From: Anthoceros angustus
Taxonomy: Eukaryota; Streptophyta; Anthocerotopsida; Anthocerotales; Anthocerotaceae
Direction: 5' to 3'
DNA: 64,000 nucleotides
NCBI GenBank assembly: GCA_010909165.1
Contig: MU008166.1
Span: 1,116,001-1,180,000 of the forward strand
Within the stretch, counting starts at the first letter, position 1, and each line of letters begins with the position of its first letter. A program made the position numbers and the translations under genes. The notes beneath the pieces are model-generated. The model was not told where the DNA came from. It did no database searches and saw only the letters and a list, made by a program, of their open reading frames with translations. Positions 8,936 through 20,654 of the stretch are shown in pieces.

Positions 8936-10150
8936 ATTGGTTTGCACCTATATACCTGCGTATTAGATTTGTTTGCTTGGTTGTTGGTCGAAGTGCTTAT
9001 ATGAATTCAAGTGCTTACCTGCGGCCATGTCGTCTTAATGTGATAATCTTGGGTTTAGTGTTTGATTAGCATTAATTAATCTAATTACTTATCTTTAAGT
9101 AAGTAATTAGTGTTAATTAATCTAAAGTGCTTATGTTAATTAAGCATTGATTAGTGTTAATTAATCTAAAGTGCTTATGTTAATTAAGCATTGATTAGTG
9201 TTAATTAAACATGGTTAGCAATAGCTAAGTGGATAAGCTCAAGTAATATGCTTTGGCATATTCCTTGCATATTATAGTGTATTCTTAGGATACAATAGCT
9301 AAGTGGATAAGCTCAAGTAATGCTTCTTTGTGATCGGTGCAATAGGGGATACCACATGTTTTGTGTTCAACCACCTCTTGACATTCCGAGGAAGATTGGT
9401 TTTGTGCACAATGCACTACATGAGGTGCGACGTATGTAGTCCTACTAATGATAATGTTGACTTGGAGTCTCACATTATCGGGGATTGGTTTGCACCTATA
9501 TACCCGTATTAGATTTGTTTGCTTGGTTGTTGGTCGAGGAAGTGCTTATATGAATTCAAGTTACCTCGCACCGTGCCCGTGTGATACTAATCTGCACTTG
9601 GGTTTAGTGTTTGATTAGCATTAATTAATCTAATTACTTATCTTTAAGTAAGTAATTAGTGTTAATTAATCTAAAGTGCTTATGTTAATTAAGCATTGAT
9701 TAGTGTTAATTAATCTAATGTGCTTATGTTAATTAAGCATTGATTAGTGTTAATTAAACATGGTTAGCAATAGCTAAGTGGATAAGCTCAAGTAATATGC
9801 TTTGGCATATTCCTTGCATATTATAGTGTATTCTTAGGATACAATAGCTAAGTGGATAAGCTCAAGTAATATGCTTTGGCATATTCCTTGCATATTATAG
9901 TGTATTCTTAGGATATTTCGCATATGCCAATAGGATATCTTAGGAATATGCCGATGCGTGGTCTAGTATATATAGACCCTTCCATTGAGGACAAGCTCGG
10001 ATCATAGCTTGTCCTCTAGATGCAATGCAAGAGGCTGAGGAGGCCAAAGCTATGACTCAGGAGGCGATGTGAGGAATTTGCGTGTTGTTCTCGTGGGAGG
10101 TGTGTTTGTGCTACGACCGAGCTACCTCCCTCATGTTACACTGTATTAGA
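8936..10150 (+). repeat. second (truncated) and third copies of the LTR-like region
   Basis: Unit 2 (8936 to about 9317) repeats 8293 onwards and then breaks inside the AT-rich part, where the sequence jumps back to the PHD-finger coding end (9318). Unit 3 (about 9482-10145) repeats the LTR-like region completely, with a second TATA-like box at 9964-9975. The jump point shares TAATGCTT between both partners. Nothing else is encoded here. Confidence 0.75.
9318..9441 (+). pseudogene. second partial PHD-finger copy
   Basis: This repeats 8127-8250: L-L-C-D-R-C-N-R-G-Y-H-M-F-C and, in a shifted frame, W-F-C-A-Q-C followed by TGA. Three bases within the D-D-I-P loop are missing compared with the first copy, an in-frame loss of one Asp. 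It has no integrase in front of it and is only a fragment. Confidence 0.8.
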
Positions 10151-10737
10151 TTTGTTTGCTGTCGTTGGTATGGCGCTTAAGGCTAGCCGTTACTCTCGCC
10201 GACAAATACCATAACAAAATCATCTTCCTGACACATCTCCTAAAACTCTCAATCTTTCAAACATATCAAGACACTCTGATCGTGGACCACTTCCGGATAA
10301 GGGGCAATAAGAATGGAAAACTCATCAACCCCGGATAGCATGGCGGGACAATCGTTGCCTGAAACCATACACACATACGATGCGGAGATATGTCTTAGCG
10401 TCAAGACCATAGTGTCATTAGTGATCAAAGGCTCATTTTCACCAACAAAATCGACTCCTCTCAAGAATGTGAGGGCGTAGTTAGTGATTTCGAGATAAAG
10501 ACCCCTCCACCAAAGGCGGGCGAGTGTCCAATCTTCTTCTTTGAGCAAACCAGACCGGCCGAAAGCATTATTTTAGAAGAAAATCGCCTTGGCAATTTTG
10601 GACCTTCAGAACCAAATACATCGTTCCCTCACTATGGACAAGAACGCCATCGATTTTACCGTCATCATTGAGAGGATGAGTTGCAAGTATCTAATGGCAG
10701 ACTTGATTTCGTTGTCTTGTAAAGGGCTTTGACAGTG
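10151..10737. other. no recognisable gene
   Basis: I see only short ORFs on both strands without family features. The minus-strand reading 10249-10548 is open for 99 codons but resembles nothing I know. The sequence changes into a copia fragment at about 10738. Confidence 0.4.
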
Positions 10738-11330
10738 CATTTCGCACATATAGGCCTTGAGTACCAATGTGTGTATTTAGGCGATGACTTTGGTCTCACA
10801 GCATAGGCGATTGATCTTCATCCATGGGTCAAGCTAATCCTGCGATGTACGTGCCGCAATGACCGAGAACTTAATCTCGGTTAGAAGGCTCAATCACGAT
10901 AACCATAGCCATATTACATTTGTTCGGAGAATGCGGGTAATAGATGCAAATGATCATAGAAAGATACTTGCCTATGGATCATCGATCATGACTTGTTCCG
11001 TCTTCATACTAAGAGTGGAGTAGAGTCTCACTCTATCTGAGGCACATCGATAGCCTCTGCTGTGATTGCAAAAGTAAGTTGTGGCATGCTAGACTAGGTC
11101 ACCCTCATAGCACAAAACTTGATTAGCGCTAGTGACCTCTACAAAGATGGACCCTTGGGCGATCAGTTGCCTTACCACTCTGTGAAGCTTGTGTGCTTTC
11201 AAGCGACACCAAGCGCCTTTAGGAATCGGGCACCTTATCGTGCTAAAGATATCCTTGAACTTGTACACAGACACTGTGGTCCTCTTTCTCAAGAGTCCAG
11301 AGATGGGTTTTCTTTTGGAGCCATCATGAG
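10738..11330 (+). pseudogene. Ty1/copia protease-integrase fragment
   Basis: This stretch is colinear with 20318-20960 of the copia element further on: the part behind the protease active site, the M-R-V-I-D-A-N-D-H-R-K-I-L-A-Y-G stretch (about 10930-10980), the pre-integrase zinc region and the beginning of the integrase core (L-E-L-V-H, then G-P-L-S-Q-E-S at about 11280). It has many small deletions against that copy and ends near 11330. It is a solo fragment without LTRs. Confidence 0.8.
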
Positions 11331-12896
11331 GAAAACCAAGACAAGCACTAGAAGAACACACAACCAAAGCGTAAAGCGACAACATTAAAACTTGTGAAAC
11401 ACAATTCCGTATAAAACGGGAGGTTGGAAGTTGATGATCGATGATCGAGCGAGAGCGGGCGATGGTGACAAGAGGCCTGCTTGTCGATAGCCCATGCCCG
11501 AGCGCCTTTGCTTTTTGATAAGGAGACAAACAAACATGTTTCGCCTTCTCATTCTTGACATGCACGGTTGAAAAAAAGGCATTCGGAAAAGCTCATGCAT
11601 TTTACCCATTTAATACCCAGCTGGCAAAACAAAATAAAACTACAACACCACTAAATCAGACAATAAACCACAGAATGGCTTTTCCAGCAAGATTTTCCAA
11701 AAGTTGGGGCAAACCCTCCTAGACGTTGAAGTCCCCTGCAAACAGCAAATCCCTTTTCAGCATGTGAACCTTTACATTAAACACAAAGATAGCAGATAAA
11801 CCCCAAATCGCTAATAAACAACAATACTAGATGACAACTTACAAGAGACGCCCAGCTCCTCACAGCACCTCACAATACACGCCCAGCTCCTCACAGTTGT
11901 TTGAAACGAAATGATGATCTGCAACAAACGCTGAATAAATGAATACAAGACATAAAGTTACAAAAAATTGGAAAACCTGAACAATCAGAAACAAGACACA
12001 CGACAGACAAAAACAGCTATTGAATCGACACACCAAGACACGAGTAAATAGGTCGGACACACAAAAAAAGACAATCTCCAGACAAACAAAAAGCAGAAAC
12101 AACCAAACAAAACGGACAAACAAAGCAATACAAAGACAGACACAAACAAAACACGGAAGAAATCAGTGCATCATCTCAAGACAGTCCACACATCTAGACA
12201 GGACAAAAACACACCACCACACATCAAGACAGGACAAAAACACACCACCACACATCAAGACAGGACAAAAAAACACACGAACGGGCAGAACGACCAGAAG
12301 AAACAAAGACTGCAGAAACGAGGAAAACCAGCCACAACAAAGAATCAGACAACTATGGATAACAAAGACCTGTAACCTAGGCCAGGACACAACGAGCAAA
12401 CCAAAGACAGCTGCATGAACAAACATCAAACATTACAGCAAAGCAATAGAACATTACAAAAAAAAAGCACAGACAGATGAAACATAAGACGCCCAGAACA
12501 TAAGACTCCTGTCAACTGTCCAAGCACTTCTGTTAAGTGTCAGTCTTGACCATTATCAAAACAACGAGTCACGACGATAAAGCGTAAGAGCACTTACGCA
12601 AGGTCCAAGACAGAAATAATAAGCACTAAAGGTGAGTGTCAAAACGAAAAATCAGTGACATCTACCCGCACCAGCAAGAAATCATCCCAAAACAGACCAG
12701 ATACAATATCAACACGAAGCTAAAACATATGCGCTTAATAAAGAGCCTACACCAGCAAAGGGGCACGAAACAGTGATCACATCAGACACGTAACCTAGAC
12801 CGGGACAAACAACAGAACAAAAACAGCTGCATGAACAAACATCAAACATTACAGCAAGATACAATAATAAAAGACATAGACAGATGAAACACAAGA
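11331..12896. other. AC-rich non-coding stretch with short tandem repeat
   Basis: Strongly A- and C-rich on the plus strand, so that many spurious Phe/Leu/Val/Cys-rich ORFs appear on the minus strand. A unit of about 30 bases built on CCACACATCAAGACAGGACA is repeated in tandem at about 12188-12270, and related units occur in both copies of the 1.3 kb repeat (about 2940 and 13015). I see no gene. Confidence 0.5.
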
Positions 12897-14232
12897 GCCA
12901 ACCAGAAAATATAACTCTTGTCAACAGTCCAAGCACTTCTGTCAAACAGTGAATCAGTGAAACAGCATGACACCGGCAAACATCATGTGAGGGCAGTCCA
13001 GAAACAATAAGACCACCACACATCAAGACAACAGGACAGAATGACAAGAAAAAGATAGACTGCAGAAACAGAAGAACAACCAGAAGAACAACCAAAAAAA
13101 ACACAAGGACAGAACCACCAAATAATTAGACTGCAGAAACAGAAGAAGAACCAGAAGAACATCCAGACACCACAAAGAATCAGACAACTCATTAAAAACT
13201 AAGTGCGATCAGGTCAATTGAATGGAAGGCAATACCTTTAACAGGTTTGCCCAATAACGACGAATATATTTCAACAACCCCTGAACCTGCATGACAACAC
13301 GAGTAAGATAACAATCATTCAAGATAACAACGAGTAAGATAACAAACATTCAAACACAAACTACCGTAAGAAAAGAGACTTACCTCAGTGGGAGGATTCA
13401 AAAACGTCCTGCACAAACAGTTGACAAAGTTCTTGATAAGTTTGCAAAAATAAACAGTGGTAAGAAGACAACCGCATTCAAATACCAAACGGAATAGATC
13501 TACTAGCGGATCTAAAAAGACTGGTCTAAGTGTTCTACCTGTTGACAAGAACCAAACGATATCACCCGTTCTGCATAAACATGACACACATAACACATGT
13601 TATATATCGATCAAAGAAGTTAAACGGATGTGCTTAAAAAAAGAGGGCTACATCAAACAAAAAAGCAAGACAGTGGTCACACCAGACATGTAGACACACC
13701 AGACACGTAGAAACGAAGCTCTCTTCTGTTTGCTTGTTGTTTGTCCCCAGGACGGGACAAACAACAAGCAAACCAACAACAGCTTCATGAACAAACATCA
13801 GACATTAAAGCACACAATAAATCAAAGACATTGACAGATGAAACACAAGAAGGCAGTCACTTCGCCGTACATCAGCCACGCCACAGTGGGCGCATGATCT
13901 TGGCCGTTTTCAAAAAGCAGTCCGCGGATGAAGCGTAACAACACTTACGAAGGGACAAAGACATAAGAAAAGAGCACTGAAGGACAGTACAAACAGAGCA
14001 GCGATAAGCCCGTTCTACACGAAAGTAGAAACTGAAAGGGGTCACCGTTCAATAGGAAGCTACAGACACATAGGAAAACAGCAGGAACAACAAGGTCGTC
14101 GGGACAAGGCTGAGCATGATAAACGCGCAAGAAACCTTCAACGAACAACAACAAACAAGCACGTCTAACCTAAGAGCCCTCACAATCGCTTCCGATAAAG
14201 CTCCTAGACCATAGAACTGGAACTTCTTGCCC
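12897..14232 (+). repeat. non-coding dispersed repeat, copy B (relative of 2836-4124)
   Basis: Colinear with copy A from GAGCCAAC to GGAACTTCTTGCC. This copy has CAG or CTG at many places where copy A has CGG, CG or a small gap. In this copy the repeat is not inside the gypsy element but within a longer run of similar AC-rich DNA, which suggests that it is the native context. Confidence 0.8.
13728..13773. repeat. perfect 20-bp inverted repeat
   Basis: Arms GTTTGCTTGTTGTTTGTCCC (13728-13747) and its exact complement (13754-13773) around CAGGAC. Same structure as at 3631-3670. Confidence 0.95.
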
Positions 14233-15160
14233 TGAAGACCCCACAGAGTAAAACATCCTAAGCCATCGAAAAACGGAAGGATAGGCCTTCGGACAAACAA
14301 GTAAGCCTACAAAGCCTTAAGCACCAAGGAAAAAATCAGATTCCATAACTCTTTGACCGTGAACCACAACAAGGCATCAAGTTAAAAGCAGTGGAAGGAA
14401 AAAAACAAACCGCTTAAACACGGTGGCGGACCATGAACCAGCGGAACAACGAGGTTCACGAGACTAGGCTGAGAGTAATAAACGCGCAGGAACAACAAAC
14501 AAGCACGTCTAGCCCTAACAATCGCTTCCGATAAAGCTCCTAGGCCTTTGAACTGAAACTTCTTGCCCTTAAGAAACCAGAGAATAAAACATCCTTAGCC
14601 ATCAAAACGGAAGGCCTAGGACTTCGGACAAACAACTAAGCCTCCAAAGCCTTAAGCACAAAGGGACAAATCAGATCCAGAACTCTTTGACGTGACGACA
14701 ACAAGCAGATTGAAGTTGAAACAGCGAAAAGAACAAAGCAAACCGCTTAACACAGAGCGCGAACAACGAAACCACTGACCGGCAGGAAAGAGTGTCCAGA
14801 ACTACCAAAACGAAACAGCAGCGACAAGCAAACAGAAAAGGCGAGGCTCAACAAACAAAGAAAGACGCGGCTACTCGACACAAAGAGGACCTGCAAACAA
14901 AACCTGTGCTAAACAGCAGGTCTACACCTTTAAGCAAGGACACGATGCCGACAAGCACCTTGGCCTTCGGACCGCAACAACTGAGGAAGCAAACTCCTTG
15001 GCCCTCGGACAAGGGCTAAGGAAGCAAACTTGGCGCTCTAAAAACAGTCCTTGGCCTAAGGACAATAAACTGAATACAAGCGTAGAAACTAAGGATGACG
15101 GAGCCCCAAAGCACCTTGGCATACGAAAATGCAGCGCTAAAAAAGACTCTCGCCCTAGAC
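14110..15160. repeat. non-coding stretch with a partial direct duplication
   Basis: About 180 bases at 14110-14300 return at 14470-14650 (shared landmarks: AATCGCTTCCGATAAAGCTCC, then AACTTCTTGCCC). The rest, to 15160, has short C-C-T-T-G-G-C-type motifs and no gene that I can support. Confidence 0.6.
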
Positions 15161-15167
15161 AAAACAG

Positions 15168-15470
15168 TTTATATAGGCCACCAAACCCTAACCCTTCTCA
15201 CTCTGTCGGCGCCGCCACTCTCTCTCTACCAAACCTGATTTGAAAATACCGAACCTAACCTACCGAGCCGGACCCCAAACCAAGCGAGGGTCGCCATTCG
15301 TTTGCCGCCGCCGCCCTCCTCAACCAAACCTAGTCACATTGTTCCAATCCTAGCCATGCAACACCTAACCTAAATTCCGAACCTCTTAACGGCAGGGCGT
15401 AAAACGAACCTGCTCGCCAATCAAAACCTGCCACGCACACAGACTTCTCGAAACATCTAAACCCTAACTC
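15168..15470 (+). promoter_or_regulatory. plant-type promoter: TATA box with telo-boxes
   Basis: TTTATATAGG at 15168-15177 is followed by the telo-box AAACCCTAA (15183-15191) and CT-rich sequence (TCTCTCTCTACC near 15220), the usual make-up of plant core promoters of housekeeping genes and of some LTRs. A second telo-box lies at 15459-15467 and a weaker TATTTAA behind it. The promoter is convincing; what it drives is unclear. Confidence 0.5.
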
Positions 15471-16700
15471 TAGACTATTTAACCAGCACTCCCGCCTCAT
15501 TCTTACCCTCTATCACCATCACGCCGCCAGGCTGGTGGTTCTCTCCTACGCCCTACCACCCACCACGCCGCCAGTTCTTCTCTCGCCCTACCACCCACCA
15601 CGCCCGTGAGCCTGTGTCTTCTCTGATCCATCGCCCACCTCGCCGCCAGTCATTTCTTCACCTGCGCCTCACCATTGCCAGGCTGCTGTTTTTTCTCTGT
15701 AGTGAGGTGTGTTTCCTCTCTTCTCTGCTATCTTTGGGTTACAGGCCCGAGGTCCATCTCGGAGCATGCCCGCCTCGCCTTCCTCGGCCCCTTGACCTGC
15801 AGCCCGGCTGGAAACATCAACGTCGGCGTAGCTCTGCCACCTCGGTTCGAGCACGTTTGCAGGAGACGTTACCGCGACACGCAAGAAAGGTCAGAGAACT
15901 TCGCTGCCTGTAAGTTAGCGGTAGCCCGCCTTTCAACGTGTATGACCCTTTTCTCCTTTATTTGTCCCGTCGCTCATCTTGTGTTCTATTCTTTGTCGCA
16001 GGGATTCCTCACAAGCAAACATCAAGTTTTCAAGTTAGTAACAAACCTTGTGCTTTTCAACTTGAGTGCGTTTTTCATATCTGTCAGCGTCTTTTCTTTC
16101 ACTTCATTTGATGTAGTCCGTTCCGTTCTGTAGCAGTCTTTGTTTCGTAGCCACTCTGAAGAACACATCTCATAACTCTTTCCTTCAACACCGTCTGAGC
16201 TGCACACTACATCAAACATCATGTCATCCGGTCACTCACGAAGTGCTGCTTGACCGTAAGTTGTTTCACTTTTGCCTTGTTACCCCAGTAGCTATAGTCA
16301 GTGAACCTTGCATGTAATCGTAAGCGCCGACAAGATGCTTTATGCATGCGCTCCTGTGACTAGTGCTTTTGTTTGCTTTTACGCGAAACAGGGCCCATCG
16401 TTTGTCAGTTCTTTAGGGTCAACAGTCTTTGTTTGTTTTGAGTGTATATCCCTCATGCTGACACTGTCCTCATGTGGAAGACCACATGTACACTAACCCC
16501 CTCCTCAAGTGTCGGGATGAGCGATTTTTTTGTTTTGGGAGTGTTTGTATAGCAAAGTGCTTTGAGAATACTTTGGTAAGGTCTTTTATACGAGAATGGT
16601 CCTTGGCCCTTGGGATAATAATTTTCTTTTTGGACCTTAGGTTTTCGACCGGATAGGTAGGTGGAAATGGAGTCCTTAGGTTTTAGTAATTGTAGAAATA
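15471..16700 (+). other. possible spliced leader or gene start without recognisable protein
   Basis: Downstream of the promoter come a short tandem CGCCCTACCACCCACCACGCC repeat (about 15550-15605) and splice-like borders: TTTGGGTTACAG before 15744, CTGCCTGTAAGTT at about 15905, and TTTGTCGCAG ending at about 16001. Together they suggest a transcript with small exons. The open frames between them (for example 15675-16133) contain no domain that I recognise. It may be the leader of a further LTR element. Confidence 0.3.
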
Positions 16701-17797
16701 AGAAAGTGTCTATATATGCTAGGGGTGCCTACATCCTGCGATTCTTGTGATCAAGCGGGGAGGTGGCAGTTCCACCACGGTGGTCGAATAGCAGGCGTCT
16801 GAGGCGAGTTTACAACCCTAGTGGCGGGCGGGGCTGCAGACAGTCGGGCGCAAGCTGAGGCGGACACACCCATGCGGTCGCAATTTCAGGCGGGCGGGCG
16901 GCTGCAACAAAGCTGGCGCGCGCATGCAAGCTGCGCTGGGCGAGACTCTGTTTTGTTGCGGTAGGGCGCGTCGGTCAGTCGGAGCAGCGGTGGCGGAGGA
17001 AGGAAACAGGCGTTGGCGAAGTAGCGAAGGAGGAAAAGGCGAGGCAGCGCCCCGGGGAGGAAGCGTGCAAGGGTGGTGTTCCCTCTTCGACGGCGTCTGC
17101 GGTGGGTCGAGATTTCTTTTGGGAAACAAGGAGAAAGGGAGATGGCGCCCATTGCGGCCGAAATCCCACCATCACGGTGGCCCAACATGGACCCTTTGGA
17201 AGGTGAGTTGGCGACTGATGCGGGGAGTTGGGGCTGGAATTTATGGAGAAGAAATGGTGTTCTGACAGACATTGGTGCAAGTCGCGGCAATTGAGAACCA
17301 GTTCGCAAGAAGGCGAGAAGAGGCCCATAAGCGGGATTTGGGGCTCTTCGGCGATGTGTAAGCATCGAGGAGGATGGAAGCTTGGTAATTGACCCCGGAG
17401 AAGAGACCACGAGGAGGCTACTGCGCGCTCATGAAACTGGAAGTGAGGGTGAACAATGGGTGGGTGACTCGCCAACTCGTGTCTGCGCAGGTGGTGGGAT
17501 TAGCCAAGTGGATTTTGTTTTCTGAGCAGGAAGTTGGATCATATGGCAGACCACTTCCTGGTCTTCCTTCATGAGGTGGTTAAAGGTACACAAATTGATT
17601 GGGGGCGGATGATCTTTTGAGAGAGCACAGTGAGAGGCAATTTGCTCTCCCTTCCCTCGGCCCTCCTTGATTTCACCTTTTCTAATTCATGTATTCGCGC
17701 ATTAAGATTGTCTAGCGGAGTTGGAAGGCGTATGCCGCCTTCATCATAGCGACCGGTGAGAACTCAAGGTAGAGGAAGAGGAGTGTAAGGAGGATTC
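16701..17797. other. GC-rich stretch left of the copia element, unknown
   Basis: Sharp rise in GC with AGGCGGG-type runs. ORFs exist on both strands but without recognisable features. It has the motif CACCACGGTGG (about 16771-16781), which comes back on the other side of the copia element (about 25768-25778), so the two GC-rich flanks may be halves of one older element. Confidence 0.35.
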
Positions 17798-18040
17798 TGA
17801 AGAGATATAGTGATGAATGTCATACCTGGGGTTAAGTTATTATTGCTTGGGTAATTAGTTTAAGTTAAGTCAGGCTTAATACCCGTTAGATTAGGGTTGC
17901 GTCCCTTAGTGAATAGGCGTACCTTTTCATTTTAGTTAAGTTGTCTTTTCATGCTTTTGATATTTAATCTTCTTGTTGATAATATATACACAATGTATTT
18001 ATTACGATTTAATCCACCTACAATTCGATGTAAATCGTCA
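17798..18040 (+). repeat. 5' LTR of the copia element
   Basis: 243 bases beginning TGAAGAGATATAG and ending AATCGTCA, directly before the primer-binding site. The region near 17980-18000 is AT-rich (TGATAATATATACACAATG) and may carry promoter or poly(A) signals. Confidence 0.9.
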
Positions 18041-18052
18041 TGGTATCAGAGC
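18041..18052 (+). promoter_or_regulatory. primer-binding site for initiator tRNA-Met
   Basis: TGGTATCAGAGC directly behind the LTR end is the well-known complement of the 3' end of plant initiator tRNA-Met used by Ty1/copia elements. Confidence 0.95.
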
Positions 18053-18387
18053 ATCCTAATTGTAGGGTGCTTAGGAAAATTGTTGTGCATTAATGGAGAT
18101 GCATAACATAATTTTCTTTATTGTTTTTGGAGTAGAATTAGGTTCTAATTCCAAGAAAATAGAAGAAATCAAGAAGATGCTTTTGTGTTTCAATTTTCTT
18201 TAAGTTGTCTATGCAATTTCTGCAAAATTAGGCAGTGCTTCAAGTGTGCATCTTTTGAATTGTTCTTTTGAACAATACAAATCATGCACACTAGAACAGC
18301 TGCCTAACAAGGTAGAATTGTAGATAGAAATTTTATAAAAAGAAATTACAATGCAGATTTTCTGCATTCAAGAAACACAAATATTTC

Positions 18388-19105
18388 TTGTGGCCAATTC
18401 ACATGGCACATAACCAAGGCCATCAACGCCCTGCTGGGTGGATTCCACAAAGACAGAATCACCGCAGGGGCCAGGCACAGGATCCTCAAATCGGAACTCT
18501 CGCTCAACAGCTTTTTCAAGCCATATGGGAATGGGATGTCCGGAATCAGCGTTCGGCTACTTTTCAGATGCAAACAACTGAACTGCACGAAGCCTTCGAT
18601 TCAATTCTAGAATTGTATCACGAGAGAGACATCTTGGGCTACTGTTGCAATCCTTTGAACCTTCGAAACGTGTGCAACGTCGTTTGGAGAGCAGTCCAGA
18701 GGATTCCTAACAACGCAGGTCACACCACACACAGGTGTTACACAACTTGTGACTAGAATTGAATCACACCAGCAGCAAGTCGACAGGAACTACAAATCAA
18801 TTGGAAGGAAGGTGATTGCTGCTAACGTTGACTTACAGGATTTGAAGGAGCAGATTTCTCACTTGGATTTCAAGCTTCTAACCTTGTTGAAACCACAGCT
18901 GCTTGCTAACCCTATTTCTCGAGGAGTTGCATGCAGGAAGGTTGTCAAAACGAATAGTAGTCATAGATTTGACACACCCAATTCATGTCCTTCTTGTGCT
19001 ACTTACTCCTTCAATAGATGGGAGTCTAGGCATAACAAAATAGAAAGACAAGTACGCACATCTGCAAATGGCGTAACTAGGCATGGCGAAATGCTCACCT
19101 GCTAA
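18388..19105 (+). pseudogene. extra coiled-coil ORF between primer-binding site and gag, one frameshift
   Basis: Two open frames (18388-18756 and 18749-19105) overlap at a point where the second continues sensibly upstream (V-T-Q-L-V-T-R-I-E), so they look like one protein of about 235 residues with one frameshift near 18745. Its middle is helical with heptad character (L-F-Q-A-I-W-E-W, L-E-L-Y-H-E-R-D-I-L, D-L-K-E-Q-I-S-H-L-D-F-K-L-L), suggesting a coiled coil. I do not recognise the family. Most copia elements start gag soon after the primer-binding site, so over 1 kb of extra sequence with an ORF is unusual. Confidence 0.45.
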
Positions 19106-19299
19106 CATCTTTTGAGTAGATCATGCCTAGTTTCCTCTGCGCGTAAGCATGCCCTATGCCTCGCATAGGAGAGGAAGAATCGACAACGAGTTGTATTAAG
19201 CGAGCACATTCTTGAAAACTTTGAAGATTCCGAGACAAAGTTTGATTCAAGCTTCGAATTTAAACGACGACAACACTTTCAACATGTCGAGCGCCCGTA

Positions 19300-20165
19300 T
19301 ATGGAGAAGGGTTTCGAAGAGAGGATAGGTTCAATGGGACTGATTTTGACATTTGGGTCATCCGAATGGAAGGTGCTTTGCAGAACAGAAGGTTGTTGAA
19401 AGTTGCTCTACGACATCGAGACCAAACTGAGTCGAAGGATCCGAGGTGTGGCGGTCAAACGATCTTTGTTCACGATCCGATCCGGCTAACATCGAGATGT
19501 TGAGACTTGGAGGGGCCAAGGCTGAGGAGATTTGGACACGTTTAAAGACTGTTTCTCGAAGAAATGACGCTTCATGGCATCAATCGCAATCTCCATAACT
19601 TGAAAATGAAGGATGGGGATTCCATTGAAAAACACATCGGAGTATTGAACACTTGCCTCTAGGTTGGAAGAGACCTCAGGGGAAGTCATGAAGGACAGAC
19701 AGTTGTCTATGTTGCTGATGCTCTCGCTGCCTGAGTCCTGGTCAAATTTTGTCACTGCCCACACACAGTCCCTCTCACAAGTGACGAAATTAGCACAAGC
19801 TGCTAAAGTGACTCTACCAGACACAAGCTTTGCTGAGTTTGTTGGAACCTTGCTAGAAGAAGAAGCCTCCAGGGGCAATCACAAGCGTCCAGGCAAACAA
19901 CAAGCTTTATATACATCTGGACGTGGGAGAGGTAGTAGGAGATACCAGTCGCGAGGAGCATCAAGCTCTTCTCGATTCTACAGGGGAGGCTCGCAAGGAG
20001 CTCCTATTACAGGCTCAAGCAACACTGCTGCCAACAACTCTAACAAGAAGGGTAAGAAAGCTGGTACTTGCCATTGGTGCAAAATTCCAGGGCATTGGGA
20101 AAGGGCCGAAAAGCGATCGGTGTCCCTCGTAAGGAGGGGTCCAGTGCAGAAACGAATGTTGTGAT
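19300..20165 (+). pseudogene. copia gag with damaged zinc knuckle
   Basis: The frames read the typical copia gag start (F-N-G-T-D-F-D-I-W-V-I-R-M-E near 19330-19370), L-K-M-K-D-G-D-S-I-E-K-H-I (about 19602-19640), then E-E-T-S-G-E-V...L-L-M-L-S-L-P-E-S-W (19664-19745). A Gly/Arg/Ser-rich stretch precedes the zinc knuckle C-H-W-C-K-I-P-G-H-W-E-R from 20069. The last Cys of C-x2-C-x4-H-x4-C is missing because of a small deletion. Position and motifs make the call safe. Confidence 0.85.
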
Positions 20166-20259
20166 TAAGAAACAGAACACCCCATCTGCCCTTACAATTG
20201 GGACACGGGTAGTTGCTAGTCCACATTTGTTTCCTACATGTCTGTCAACTAACGTCAAA

Positions 20260-20640
20260 CCATTGAGCATAGAATGGTATTTGGATACTGGTGCAACAGC
20301 GCACATTTGCTTTGACAGGCAGGCATTTCGCACATATAGGTCAGTTGAGTACCAATGTGTGTATTTAGGCGATAGTCTTTGGTCTCACACAGCATAGGCA
20401 CGATTGATCTTCGGTCCATCGGGGTCAAGCTAATCCTGCACGATGTGTATTACGTGCAATGACCAGAAACTTGATCTCGGTTAGACGGCTCAATGCTGAT
20501 AACCATAGCCATGTTTTGTTCTTGAGGCGAATGCGGGTAATAGATGCAAATGATCATAGAAAGATACTTGCCTATGGATCATCTGATCATGACTTGTTCC
20601 GTCTTCATACTAAGAGTGGAGTAGAGTCTCACTCCAGGGC
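20260..20640 (+). pseudogene. copia aspartic protease
   Basis: W-Y-L-D-T-G-A-T-A-H-I-C, with the catalytic D-T-G codons at 20284-20292, is intact. Behind it the frame is lost in the flap region (about 20340-20400), then V-K-L-I-L-H-D-V-Y-Y-V and N-L-I-S-V-R-R-L-N-A-D (20425-20500) give the standard C-terminal half. It matures the polyprotein in the particle. Confidence 0.85.
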
Positions 20641-20654
20641 ACATCCCCGATAGC

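Noticed and set aside
11860-13104. Phe/Val/Cys-rich minus-strand ORFs resembling membrane proteins
   Set aside because: They result from AC-rich plus-strand sequence with tandem repeats; frames are not conserved in the related copy at 2836-4124.
18041-18060. tRNA gene
   Set aside because: TGGTATCAGAGC is only the primer-binding site; there is no cloverleaf around it.
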